Source: Chrysomallon squamiferum (taxonomy: Eukaryota; Mollusca; Gastropoda; Neomphalida; Peltospiridae). From it: a DNA stretch of 64,000 nt. Position 1 is the stretch's first letter; every line of letters starts with the position of its first letter. The position numbers and the translations under genes are program-made. The notes below the pieces were generated by a model. It saw nothing but the letters and a program-made list of their open reading frames with translations. It was not told the DNA's origin and did not search any database. Positions 11,247-24,455 of this stretch are shown piece by piece. The stretch spans positions 9,809,669-9,873,668 of the forward strand of contig CM022679.1 in assembly GCA_012295275.1 (NCBI GenBank). Reading direction: 5' to 3'.

Positions 11247-14220
11247 CAATGATAAATTCGCTTCTTAATGCAGTATAGAAGACTTGAGCAAATATTTTCA
11301 ATTTGTACGATTGTTTTCCTGTTATTTTTATCGGCAAAGTTTATCTGGCACCGTCATAGAAATCAAGAAATTTGATATTGAAATTATGCATTTAATGATT
11401 TTTATTGATATATATTCAGATTAAAATAAATGAAAATCTATACCTAACTGAAGTTATACAAATATTTGAACGTATCATAATATTAACTAACAGTAACAGT
11501 AACTAACACTAAACACAAAACAGTAATAATTTAATAACATATTGAATATGCATCGATTCATTCATGGTACTGGTAGGCCTATTAAAAGTATTATTACATA
11601 TTTTTGTAATTCATTTGTTTTAAGCACAACATTAATTTATTCTTATTATGTAAAATTAAAATGCATCATGATTAGTTTATCTGAGGCAAAGTATAATAAG
11701 TGTTTTTAAAATTATTTTTTATATCCTGATAGTAATTTAAATTTATTGTATGTTAAATGTTAGTATTTTGAGACGACTTTGATCTTATTTAGCAGATGAA
11801 AATAAAAGGGTCGTTAGACGTGTGTAACTTTCCAATATGGCTGATATTATTTCAGGTATTAAATATTTCTCTGTAATCAAGTTAAAACAAATGAAAAAAT
11901 AAATAAAACTCCACATATTTAACTGATTTTGTTTTTATTATATAGCTAAGGTTTCAATGCATACACAAAACAATTTGTTTACTAATCAGTATGTGAAAAT
12001 GAAACAAATCTGAAAAATTACATTATATTTACATGTGCATGTTCCATTTCCACAAACATTTAACTCTAAATAAATCACTGGTGTTGTTGTCAATGCTGTT
12101 CTCATTATCATCATAATAATGAAAAATAATATACAACTCTGGTATTTGTCAACACTGACTTTTGATGTTGAGTTAATATTTTAGTACTTATTAAAAAGTT
12201 CAATCCTGATTAAGGTAAATTCTTCTGAAAAAAATATAGATAGATTTGTTTTTACAAATTAAGCAGAAAACAAATAAGATATGATAAAAACATTCATCCA
12301 ATTTGGCTATTTCTGCACCTACATAATATAGTATTGTCATAATAAAAAAAAAGAAAAAAAAAAAAGACAATCCTCTTATTTGCCTTTCAATGTACACACA
12401 TACACACAAACAAACATACATGCACATCCTTTTAAATATTTTTCGTACTTTTAATATAAATTAGAATAAATGTAATGCAGTTCAGACAAGAAAAACTGAT
12501 TTTTATTTTAATAACAAATTTGTTCAAAATTTAAATACATCATATATTAAATAAACAGTTGTTTACTATTAACACAGTTGTATTAAAATCTAGTTTTCCT
12601 CAATGTTGTCATGCAATAAGTGATTCTCATATAGAAAACAAAATAAGAAAACATATCAGTAATATTTACTAAGAAATATATAACAAATATTAAGTTTTGT
12701 ATATATATATTGGCCAATCACAATGAACTATAAATTGTGTGGGGGAAAAAAAAAAAAGAGAAAAAAAGCTCCCCAAAAAAAGTTTGTATCAGCATCATAA
12801 TAAAATTTAAAAAATGCTGAAAAACTAAATTTTATATTATTTGCATGAAATGGCACTGTCTGAATTGTTTCCAACAAAATAATTATAATATAATGAAAAA
12901 ATACATGAGAAGTGCACCAAGATTAATAAGAGCAAAGATAGAATATTTTAATTCAAAATTTTTCACAGTATTATATACAGCAGAAAAGAAAAAACTGTAT
13001 GCAATACAATACATATACTGTAAATCAGATTCACTTTGATATCTGTTTACAGTACCCATAATTTAGAAGCATAATTATTTTAAAAATATAATACTGTTGA
13101 AAAGACTTAAAATTTTAAGTGCATGTTTATAAAAAAATATGTGTTATTAATTTATAAATATCAATAAGATTTTGTACTAGTAAAACTTGAAACAGCAGGT
13201 AAGACACACACAAACACACACACACACAATGCGAGTAATTATATTTTTTGCATTACACCAAAATATCATTAAAGTCTATGCATGTAACAAACCTGTTAAA
13301 AAAAAAAGGTAATAAATTACACAATGTCCATGAAGAATGAAATAACAATGCATATATTTAGATTAATTTAAATCTCAAGTGCTGAATTAATCTACCACCA
13401 CAAATCAAGAAAAACAAATTATTTTTGGTCAGTGTTTGTTTCTGTACAAATTTTGAGAAAACCCAGCAGATTTTTACACATAATAGTTTTACTGAGTATT
13501 TTGACTCAAATTTGCACATCTTTTTTTCTTTTTCTTTTTTCTTTTTGCATGTAGCTATTGGAGAAAGATATATTTGAGGCTACTGAAGTAAGCAGCTAGC
13601 TTTATTATCGTGGAAAATTATTATCATGGCTTAGTTAGCAACCATTCACTTTGTTCAAACAATATGAAATCTTTAAATCGTGTTACTACACTGGTAGAAT
13701 AATGTGTTTTCTAGAAAGTAGTTACCATGATGGATTTAGAAAATACCTATATTTTTAAGGTCTTGTTCTGTTTTTTTTTTCTGATAAACTGGATAAACTG
13801 ATGTAGCTAAACTAGGTGATGCTCTCTAGAAGTTAGATGAATGAACTGACAACTTTACTCATGTAATGACAGAAGATCCTGAAGGTCAACTGGTAGATAA
13901 CTGGCCACATTATGCAGTGAAGATTTTAAGATTAAAAAGAAAGCTAAAAAGTGAATGGAAGACTAACTATTAGAAAATCTGAAATGTTCTGACAATTCTT
14001 TAAGCCATGAAAGAAAGTGCTATGGTCTGAATTCTATTCACATTCCCTCTCCAGTAACTATTTCAACTCTTTTAAATTACATTTTTATATTACACGGATA
14101 ATTATTATTATTAATAATAATAATAATAAAATAATAATAATCTCCAAATTAATTAACCACCGAATTTCAGATCCACAAAATATAGATACAGTTGTAGTCG
14201 CTTCTTTTGATTGGTGAGTT
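11247..14220. other. Region between the tRNA gene and the GET4 stop; likely includes the GET4 3' UTR
   Basis: AT-rich DNA without recognisable coding exons. The right part is probably GET4 3' UTR (minus strand). Possible minus-strand AATAAA signals occur, for example TTTATT near 11934-11939. A plus-strand ATG at 11837 opens six codons to a possible donor at 11856, but no matching downstream exon was seen. Confidence 0.4.
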
Positions 14221-17200
14221 CTAATCCATGTCAAACTGTGTTTCAGTTCTGTTTGGTGTCACAGGTAAACAGGCTGAAGAATCATCGTCACTGGTGCTTT
14301 CTTCACTGCCTTGTAGCAAGCTGTTTATCAAATTGCCTAAAAACAGCAAAATAAATATGTTTCATCTTTAAATCATAACCATCATATTAGTTTTATTCAA
14401 TATTAATTTTTTTTTTTATCAAACTGGCTATAAACAACAAATACATCTATCTTACATTTATTTAATATTAGTTTTATTCATGATTTAAAATTATCAAATT
14501 ACTTAAAAATAAAACAAAACAGATAAAAATATTTAATTTTATATCATAACTATCACTTCAGTTTCATTTGACATTCTAATATAAACAGCCAAAAACCAAC
14601 AAACAAAACAAATATATTTGTTCTTTTCTTCGTAACTATCACATAAATTAAAAAATTAACAAACTGTCTAAAAATAAAAAAAAAAAATATATCTGATTTT
14701 ACTTGAAAATATCACACCAGTTTCATTCAAGATCAATTTTTTTTTTTTTATTAAATTGCCTAAAAACAAAAACACATTATATAAATTCATCAGAATAATA
14801 TATAAATATATAACTTCATAACTATCATATTAATTTCATTCAAGACTAAATAAAACATAAAAAATTAAAATAAAAAAAAACATTTGACATTAACTTCCCC
14901 AACCACCACATTAGTTCAATTCAGGGTTAAAACATTATCAAATTGTATAAAAATGAAACAAAACCAAAACAATAAACATATTTGACATTAACTTTGTAAC
15001 TATAGCACTATCTTTATATATTTTTACTCAAGCTTTCAAAATGTTAAGTTGATGATGTAAGTCCAATTTGTTTTCTATTCATACACAATACTGTCTTTAT
15101 AAAAACTCTTACCAAAAAATCCTTGCTGACTACTCTGAGGAGGTGGCAGACCAAACCATAACTGACCAATTTTATCCAAATACTGAAATATAAAGTATTA
15201 TGATAAACACTACTATGCTCATTGTTTAATTACATTTCTTCTTAACCAGAAAATAAATTCCATTTTTAAATATACTGTGAACATTTAAACAGCATGAAGT
15301 AGAATTTTTAAAAATAATAATAAAAAAAAAAATTAGAAAAAAAGAAAGGAAGGGAAGAAAAATATGCAAAAATCATTTCTTAAAATTAGATCTGGCATTT
15401 TGTATAACAATAACAATTGACATCCAATAGACAATGGACTTTCCATGCTATGGTTTCATTAAATATTTATTCCCCGTGAATTAACTGAAATATTTTGTAA
15501 ACAATAATACTGTTGTGTATTCTGTAACATTTAAAACATTCTTTATATTTATTTCAACACTTTGTCCATAATGAATACTGTTAAACACTATTTCAAAATA
15601 CTCACTTCTTTATAGCTAGGATCTCTGTTCAAGGAAGTTTGATATTTTTCACATAGTATTGTAAATACAGCTAGTTTTCCACTGAAAATAAAATAAAAAA
15701 ATAAATAAATAAAAATAATAATAACAATAATAATAATAATATATACACTAATATATTACGAAATTATGTTGCTTTGGAATTTATTTGAAATACAAAAGAT
15801 AAGAAACGCACTTACCTTTCTAAAGCTATTAACAGAAACCAGACAAAATTCAGCAACGGTTTGACAAAAGGAGGCCCATTTTGAATGGCCGGATGGTTCT
15901 GGGTGTATGCAGTGAACGCAGCTGATGCTGTCGCTTTATTTTGAAGGCACAAATACCTGAACACAACAATTTTATAAGGTTTTATTTTACAGCTCTCTAT
16001 ATATGTTAAAATACATTTAATTTTATTTTATGCTCAGTTTACAATTCCTAAGATCAAATTTAAATAATATTATGTGTTCTAAAATATTGTAAAATTAAAA
16101 TATTAATGTTTTTAAATTGAATATATATTAAAATAACAAATACATTTTTGAAATATGTTGCCATTCTGTACGAACTTTATAATAACTGTATCCAATAATC
16201 AGAAGTGAATAATAATAAGCAGAAGGAGGAACGGAAGAAAAAGAAGAAACATGTAAAGTTCTTTAATTCTGGAACATTCTAAACTCTTACTGAAGTACAG
16301 CCTGGGCTATAAAGAGATCCACTTCGGATGGATATCCTTTTGTTATATGATACTCAATCAACATTGATGCACATAACTTCCCATCCTGTGAGTGAATCAG
16401 ATGATACCTTGCCTGCACATAATTCTTTTCTGTACATAAAAATAATAACAAATTAAAAAAACATAAAAAAATTAGTTTCATGATGGATTTATGCATTCTT
16501 TTGCACTGAACATTTTACTTATTTATATGTCTGTAATAAAAATGAAAACTATACTGGATGAAACGCACTTTAAAGCTTATAACATACAAATTAACAGGAG
16601 TTTAAATTTAAAGTTAATAAAAAGGTTTGTATTGCAGCTGTCAGTTTAAACAAACCAGATAATCAATTTAAATACATATTTTAATACGATAAATAAAGAT
16701 GCCATGACCTTTTTAATTTCTATCGGAAAAAAACCCACAAAAAAACCCCATAATTATATATGCACCATAAAATACAAACAAATAATAATAATAATAAAAT
16801 AAAATAACCTAACAGTATAAAACAAGATAATTAAATAATCTAGGACAGTGTTATTATTTGAATGTCTATTACATCTCCATAATCGCAAACAACAGCTACA
16901 TATATCAAAAGATGATTTTGGGTAAAACTGAGATATATCTCTATAAACAGAGAAATAAACATTTGCAAATGTGATACTATATATATATTGTTTACCAACA
17001 TTTACTTCACCAACTACCACATTAGTTTCTTGATGCTATATATATATATATATATATACATATACACATAATGAACTCTCAAGGAATTTAAAGGTGCCCT
17101 CTGAAACAAACTTTGACATGTACCTTGCCAGAACAGAGTTCCAAATTGCTGGTGTAAATCAGGATGTCCCCGTTTGTGACTAGAATCAATCTTGGTCGTC

Positions 17201-20200
17201 CATTTGATGGCTGAGGCCAAATACTGATGTCTTTCTGGACAATCTGGATCCATTTGTCGAAACAATGAAACCACTTTACCTGCATCAGTTAACACATAAA
17301 CATTATTAGAAGACTAATGGTGATATCATTGGTGTTTGTTCTGTACAAAAAGGAATTAGTTCACTAAATTGTTTTCTATTAAATATTAAAATAAGTATAA
17401 ATAATGATAAATTAATCTGTCTGCCAAACTTAACTCAGCTAAATGCTATATCTGTTTAATTGGAAATTTACCATACTATCTTTCTGCACAATCAAATCAA
17501 GTACTGATAGGATTGTATCTTAGAATAATAGCTGTTTTCTATATTTATTCAGGATATACAAATAAATGTTTCTCTCATTAATCAAGTAGATAACTTTCTA
17601 TACATTTCGTATTATTCTGTTTGGAACATATTATTATACAAATATTCTTGATTATGTTTGGGTTTTTTCTATTCACATTTCATTAGAAGAAATTTATACA
17701 ACTGACTGGTCAGTAAGTTAAAGTTGTATTCACTTTTATAACTGATCAACAGAAAGAAGAAAATAACATCTCTAAATAAAACAATTGTTTTTAACACACA
17801 TTCTTACCACCTCATGTTTAATTTAAATGCATAATATGCATCAAGTCTTTAACTTTATGCAGTATCATGGGTTGAAAATAATGCCCAGCAGGTAATTTAA
17901 AACATCATTTGAATTGATCATTCTAAACAATAAAAGAAATTCTAGGCCTGTTTGTTGGCTGCACTTTTTTTTTAAATCAGGATAATAACTGTTACTTACC
18001 TATATTATCCTGAGTTATGGGTTGTCTGGAATTGTTCATGCATTCCACAAGCAACATGGCTAGATCTGCACCACTTGTTAACTGTCAAATAAGAAAATAT
18101 TTTACTGCTAACTTTTAAGATCTATAAAATAACAGAACAATGAGTAGTTTAAAGGTTAGATTAAAGGGTATTTTTGGGGAATGCAAACAAACAAAAAAAA
18201 TAAATAAAAATAAATAAATACAACTGACATTAATTTCATAGTTATCACATTACTTTTTTACAACATTAAAAAATTATCAAACTGCCTAAAAAAAAAAAAA
18301 AATAAAAAAAAAATATAATAAAATAAACATGCTCAATATTAACTTCAGTAACTATTGCATTAATTTCATATACTGTGTCAATGCAGTTAAGTGTTTTAAT
18401 GATTATGGAAATCTGCTAATAGACACATCTCTTAAATCAGCACCACAGAATCTTTTATATTGTAAGACACAAAATATGTTTAAAAAACATTTAGATCCAT
18501 CATTTCTCAATCCTGTGTTCTAATCTATGAACTACAAGCTCAAAACACTTATGCAGACTTATCATTTCTGATAACAAGTATAATTAAATTATATTAAAAT
18601 ATATATTAGGTTGGAAAAAAAAGTTTGTAGCATTTTTCAGTAGGTGGAGTTTGTGAATGTGATGTTATTTCACGCATGACTGAAATGTAAGACAAATATA
18701 TACATATTCTGAAAGGTGAACAAAATGACACATGTGGTTGAATAAATCAATGTACAAATATCTAAATACTGTCTTTGAATTATATTTTGAAAAGTGCTAT
18801 CAACTTTTGTAACAAAAAATATTTCATACAAATTACCTGATTGTGTTCCAGCAAAACAAGGGCACCTCTGTACAACAAATCCAAGGCTTCTGCATACTTT
18901 TGTTGTCCATTGTATCTGAAAGTGAGGACTAAAAATAAATATTTTCAGTTTCTGATTTGTTGTTCTTGTTAGACCAAATATATTTTTATAAAATAAAAAA
19001 TAAATAAATAAAAATCATACAAAGGTGTAAAAGTTCAGTATAGTTTATCAGATCAGTTAGTTTTTCCTTCTCATCAACAGTGTAGTAGTAATATCCATTT
19101 ACATGTTTGAAATGAGCTAGTGCATATGAAATTTAATCCTTCTTTTTAAATAAAATTAGAACAGCCAAGGTCATATTTTTATACACCTTTTTACTTTCAG
19201 TTTTTGTTGATGTTTGTCAGTTGTTGTTGTTGTTTTTTTTTGGGGAGGAGTATTTCTATTCATGTTTTTTATTACACATTTAAGGTTGTTGTAATTGTGT
19301 CAAGTTATTTTACTTAAAATTAAATAGTTAAAAATGTTGTTATGATTTTTACAAAACAGGAAATATTTAGACAACAGAATGAAGGGTAAATGTTTACTAT
19401 TTAAGAAGAAACAACCAGTTTGTTTGACAAGGCTGACAAGCAAAAGTGAATATTCTTATTCACATTTTTTATTATACATTTAAGGTTGTTGTAATTGTGT
19501 CAAGTTATTTTACTTAAAATTAAATAGTTAAAAATGTTGTTACGATGTTTACAAACCAGGAAATATTTAGACAACAGAATTTAGGGTAAATTTTTACTAT
19601 CATCTATGATAAGAAGAAATAACCAGTTAATCATTTTGTTTAACAAGTCTGACAAGAAAAAGTGAGCAACTACACGGTTTATATCTGCACTAGCAGAAGA
19701 ACCACAAATATTTAATAAAACCTTTGCTAACATACTAACAATGCTGCGAATGCACAATCGTAAACGTGGCGACAAAAGACTTTTATTTTTCCTAAAATAG
19801 GAATGCATTAGTCACAGGGATGTAATAACAACAAAAATAATTAATTCTTTTAAATTTTCAAAAAATAATTTTCATTATTATTAAAAAATCATATAAATCG
19901 ATTGAGACTGTCAGACTCTGAGACTGTTTGAATTATCTGAAATTCAGATCAACTTCAGATCAATATCAATACAAATAGATATTTCCGTAAATATACAATT
20001 GAACTATCATACATTTATGTATTTTTCATGCCGAACTACAACACGATTATTTCAGTCTCAGAGAATACCAAAATAAATGAATTTCAATTTTCATATAATA
20101 TATAACCTTAAAAACATCTCGGTTTGGAATGTTCTCGACTTGGGTGTTGTTATCTTTATTTTCATTTTAATTATCCACGATGCTACGATCACTAAATAAT

Positions 20201-20327
20201 TAAATAAAAAATATAGAACATACCTAAAATAAAGTGTTCTGTACATTTGATGTGCTTCATAAAAATTTCCGGCGTCTATACAAGCTTGGCATTTTGCTAC
20301 AACCCTGTCAACACCACGAGTCGCCAT
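14221..20327 (-). CDS. GET4: GET4 (Golgi-to-ER traffic protein 4; 9 coding exons)
   Basis: GET4 is the alpha-solenoid subunit that bridges BAG6 and UBL4A/TRC40, handing tail-anchored proteins to the TRC/GET pathway in the cytosol. Coding exons in transcript order: 20327-20224, 18915-18837, 18081-18000, 17279-17124, 16429-16291, 15956-15816, 15681-15606, 15182-15113, 14336-14221. All phases join cleanly, giving 320 residues (human 327). Diagnostic blocks: [114 protein letters not shown]. The start is the ATG of [10 protein letters not shown]. The stop is TAG at 14221-14223. The next ATG upstream (20345) is in frame and could add six residues. Confidence 0.96.
14320..15060 (-). repeat. Tandem repeats spanning the exon-9 acceptor (GET4 intron 8)
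   Basis: Five to seven diverged units of roughly 100 bp. On the plus strand each has an order like ATCAAATTGCCTAAAAA, an A-rich stretch, TTGACATTAACTTC, AACTATCACATTAGTTTCATTCAAG. The first unit contains the genuine exon-9 acceptor (TTTTTAG|GCAATTTGAT on the gene strand). The unit near 14751 repeats that site almost exactly. The exon part matches the conserved GET4 GNL-motif codons, so the repeat appears to have copied the exon edge. Confidence 0.75.
16985..17035. repeat. Dispersed copy of the GET4 intron-8 repeat (intron 4)
   Basis: The plus-strand string ACATTTACTTCACCAACTAC followed by CACATTAGTTTC closely matches the intron-8 unit (for example ACATTAACTTCCCCAACCAC, CACATTAG). It is a partial copy beside a (TA)n run. 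Confidence 0.5.
18215..18380. repeat. Dispersed copies of the GET4 intron-8 repeat (intron 2)
   Basis: Two partial units: TGACATTAATTTCATAGTTA, then TATCAAACTGCCTAAAAA, then TATTAACTTCAGTAACTATT. They share the order of the intron-8 units, including the acceptor-like CTAAAAA end. Confidence 0.55.
18607..18830. mobile_element. Probable mariner-type MITE remnant (GET4 intron 2)
   Basis: The left end TTAGGTTGGAAAAAAAAGTT, then TGTAGCATTTT, has the TTAGGTTGG terminus typical of mariner/Tc1 inverted repeats and follows TA. About 200 bp on, AAAAGTGCTATCAACTTTTG is an imperfect inverse of the left end. No transposase frame is present. The right end is decayed. Confidence 0.5.
19240..19650. repeat. 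Direct duplication of about 200 bp in GET4 intron 1
   Basis: The segment with CATTTAAGGTTGTTGTAATT and AAATATTTAGACAACAGAAT occurs twice, beginning near 19258 and near 19456, with few differences. It lies inside intron 1 and does not touch a splice site. Confidence 0.8.
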
Positions 20328-23300
20328 ACTAAATTTGTGAGGCATAAAAGTAAGAAGTAATAAAAATACGAAACTAAAATATAATAGAGTATTTTACTGG
20401 AAATAATTGTTTAATAAAAAAGAAATCGAATAAAAGTATTAACACATTATATATAATTTTCTATGTATTGATGTTAGTGTGGTCTAAAGTGGATTTAACT
20501 AGTTTATTAAAACGTATATGTGTAAAATATTAATTTGGATTATTATTATTTTTTTTTTCTTTTTCCGCTAGAATGTTAAATTCTTATATTTAGTCTCACC
20601 CAATAGTCTAGGATTGTCTATGTTCATGTTGAGATATTTGCAATGAATTAATGTTAATGAGATATCGTCATACTTATATTATAATAAATATATCTTGAGG
20701 CTTTCTCTTCTTCTTCTTCTTTCTTTCTTTTTCTTTTTATTTTATATAATGATAGCATGAATAAGGTAATATCTTTTGTTTAGGGAGGAAAATATGTAAT
20801 TATTATTTTATATACCTAATTTGCGGCACTTGGGTGGAATGGGAAATATCCTAATGGATGACTGATCATGTCAGTAGGATGCACAGTCCACTCATTTTAT
20901 TTGCTACTATTTATAAATTTGTGCATCCACTGAAATTTTGGTTTTAGTAAAAATACACACGTTTGCAGAATTCTATTTTTGAACATGAATAAAATTATCC
21001 AGTTTCAGAGTTTCAACACTTTCATTGATTTTTAATAGTTAGAGGCCTAATTAATTATTTCCAAACAAATATGAAAACAATAAAAAAAATTGTAACTGGT
21101 CACTCACTACTGTATTGTCAAATTTAAAGTTTTTTATTGTTGTTCATTACTTGTTAAAAGGTAATAATACAATGTTATGTTATTTAAACGAATATGTATT
21201 CAGACAGTGAAAAATAAATAAATAAGGAAAAAATAAAATACAATAATACAAATAAATGCAATAACAATAACAATAATAAAATTACAAAATTAATATTATC
21301 AGGGATATTTTCTCTTTTGTTATTTACCACCAATATTTAGCCAGTAGATTATTTTTATTTAACATAATTTACACCTTGCTAAAAACAGTATCATCTGGAG
21401 ATATAGATACATGTTACCACCAAGCATTCTTAATTTGTAACATTGACAAATAACAACAAAAATAAATATAACTTTAATATTTTTATTTTCATTATATCAG
21501 ATTTAAAATATATAAAGTTTAATTGTTAAAAATAAACCATTCTGAACACTGATGAAAAAGTTGTTTTACAAAAGGTTTATGAAATTAACCATCAATATGT
21601 TCAAAATATTCTTCTTGTAAACTGATAATAAGTAACAAAAATATCCAGTGATCCTGCACTACATGAGACTAAAAATGAAATTATGACAGTAATATTATGG
21701 TAATATTAAATACAAAAGTGGTTTGAAGAATACATCTAGAAATAAATGAATAATTTAATTTTTTTATTTTTTTATTTTTATTTTTTTTCATGATAATGGA
21801 AATGAACTATTATTTTTATTGAAAGAAAACAATGATTTTTTTTTTTTTAAAATTGATTAAAAATAAAATATAAAAATTTAACATGACATAAAACAGTGAG
21901 AAAAGATCTAAATATGTACCAAATGCCTCTATGGTCACTAAAATAAGTTAATCTAAAAATTAAAATTTAAAATGTGAACAGTAAAATATTTTTTCCCCCA
22001 ACTAATCAATTTAACAGGAAAATGTAAAACCCAAATGCTTAAAAATCTGAACACAAAATAATTTGTTATAAATGATGGTAAATGTTTTCTACAAAATCTA
22101 AAAATAATGAAATGATACGAAATAAACTATACAGTTCTCCAAACACACACCATAAATGCAATAATGAAACATGATCTACATATTAAAATATCCATGCAAT
22201 GTACTTCATATACAGAATGAATATATATGCATATGCCAGGCCATATCTGTTGCAAGCACTTAAACTGATAAATGTTAACACGTTATTTTGCTATATTTCA
22301 GAATTCTACAAAGTATACTCCAGAAAGTCATAAAGCAGCATTTTGCTGCTTCTATGTATGTATGTATGTATGTGTGTATGTATGTATGTATGTATTGTGT
22401 ATTTGGTTTTGTTTGCATATATACAAAACTAACAAAATTGCAGCTATACTACATTTTAACAAAAAACATATTTTATCTCAATAATAATAATATTAACAAG
22501 AGTAACAATAGAATAAACTTAAATTGTACCTAACTAAATAAAGCAAAACAGTTAACAACAACTGTTATGACACCAATTTAAAAATACATAATAAATATTT
22601 AGAAAAACATGAAAAACTGATTGAAGTATTGCCATTACAAATATATACAAGCTCAGTACCCAGATGGCTTGAATAAACAAATTTATAAACCGGGTAGTCA
22701 TTCTTTAAGACCTTCAGTGATTTAGTATTTATATACATATTAAACAAATACTTAATTCAAAATTACAAGAAGCATTTCCTCTTCTTTTTTTTTTTTTTTT
22801 TTTTTTTTTGCATGATAATGGAAATGAACTATTATTTTAACAGAAAGAAAACAATGCATTTTTTATTATAAAATTGATTAAAAATAATATCTAAAAATTT
22901 AACATGACAAAAAACAGTGAAAAAAGATCTAAATATGTACCAAATGCCTCTATGGTCACTAAAATAAGTTAATCTAAAATTTAAAATTTAAAATGTGGAC
23001 AGTAAAATATTTTTCCCCCAAACTAATCAATTTAACAGGAAAATGTAAAACCCAAATGTTTAAAAATCTGAAATCAAAATAATTTGTTATAAATGATGGT
23101 AAATGTTTTCTACAAAATCTAAAAATAATGAAATGATACGAAATAGACTATACAGTTCTCCAAACACACACTATGAATGCAATAATGAAACATGATCTAC
23201 ATATTAAAATATCCATGCAATGTACTTCATATACAGAATGAATATATATGCATATGCCAGGCCATATCTGTTGCAAGCACTTAAATTGCACTACTGTGAT

Positions 23301-24455
23301 AACAGATAAATGTTAAGACATTATTTTGCTATATTTCAGAATTCTACAAAGTATACTCCAGCATTTTGCTGCTTATACGTATGTATGTATGTATGTATTG
23401 TGTTTTTTTTGTGTGTTTTTTTGCATGTGTACAAATCTAAGAAAACAGCAACTGTACTACATTTTAACACAAAATATATTTTATCTCAATAATAATAATA
23501 TTAACAATATAGAATAAACTTAAATTTTACTTAACTAAATTAAGCAAAACAGTTAACTACAACTGTTATGAGACCAATTTAAAAATACATAATAAATATT
23601 TAGAAAAACATGAAAAACTGATTGAAGTATTGCCATTACAAATATATACAAGCTCACTACCCAGATGGCTAGAATAACCAAATTTATAAACCAGGTAGTC
23701 ATTCTTTAAGACCTTCAGTGATTTAGTATTTATATACGTATTAAACAAATACTTAATTCAAAATTATAAGAAGCATTTCCTCTTCTTGTTTTTGTTGTTT
23801 TTTTTTTTTTTTTGATAATTCTGAAAATAATAATTAGATTAATGAAGATTGCAAATGATTACAGAAACAATTTTGATGAATCTGAAGATAAAGCAGCATT
23901 TATTCTCTATGTCAGGCTGATAAACTGACATAAAAGTTACATGCTGCCAAACATTGTTTTTGCTGCCTCTTTATAAGAAAAAACCTGCCAAAAAACTCAA
24001 ATATAATTCTCAGTGTAATCAGTTGTTTCACTAGAGAATTTAATAGGTTATGAATTCTATTGCCAGCAGTCTGAACTCTTTTAATAAAAAAAACAACAGA
24101 AAAGTCTGTGTAATATTCCATTTATGATTTTGATTGCAGAAATAAAAATGACTTCCCCCAACAACAGCCACAGTAAGTTTTACAAGAACCAAAACAACAG
24201 TCCTCAAACCATAATAGCACAGGACTTATGATTAATGTTATGACTAAGTACTGCATAAATAAAATAAACAACGAAATAAAATAAAATAAAATAAATTTGT
24301 TTAAAAAAAGAAAGAAAAAAAAATGAAAATTTCATTTCTTTATCTTCCTTCTCATTTTTCAGATCTCACTAAATTACAAATACACTGAGAAGATACAAAT
24401 TAAAAAAAATGAAATGGTTTCAAATGCTGTGGATTTTCACAATGATGATGTGAAA
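20328..24455. other. GET4 upstream gap and 3' half of IAP unit A
   Basis: The first 130 bp hold the GET4 5' flank. From about 20465 the sequence matches 30700 onward and 40208 onward, which marks the start of the first tandem IAP unit. The rest is 3' flank/3' UTR of IAP copy A, with an internal duplication of about 1 kb annotated separately. No other gene is seen. Confidence 0.6.
21789..23800. repeat. Internal 1-kb tandem duplication within unit A
   Basis: The block starting CATGATAATGGAAATGAACT near 21789 recurs near 22811. The two copies stay collinear to about 23800 with an offset of about 1.0 kb, including ATGCATATGCCAGGCCATAT and the GTAT microsatellite. Short frames occur in both copies, which are artefacts of the repeat. 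Units B and C have the block once. Confidence 0.9.

Noticed and set aside
11022-11337. Two minus-strand frames covering the tRNA locus
   Set aside because: They read through the tRNA-Ser gene; no protein homology is visible.
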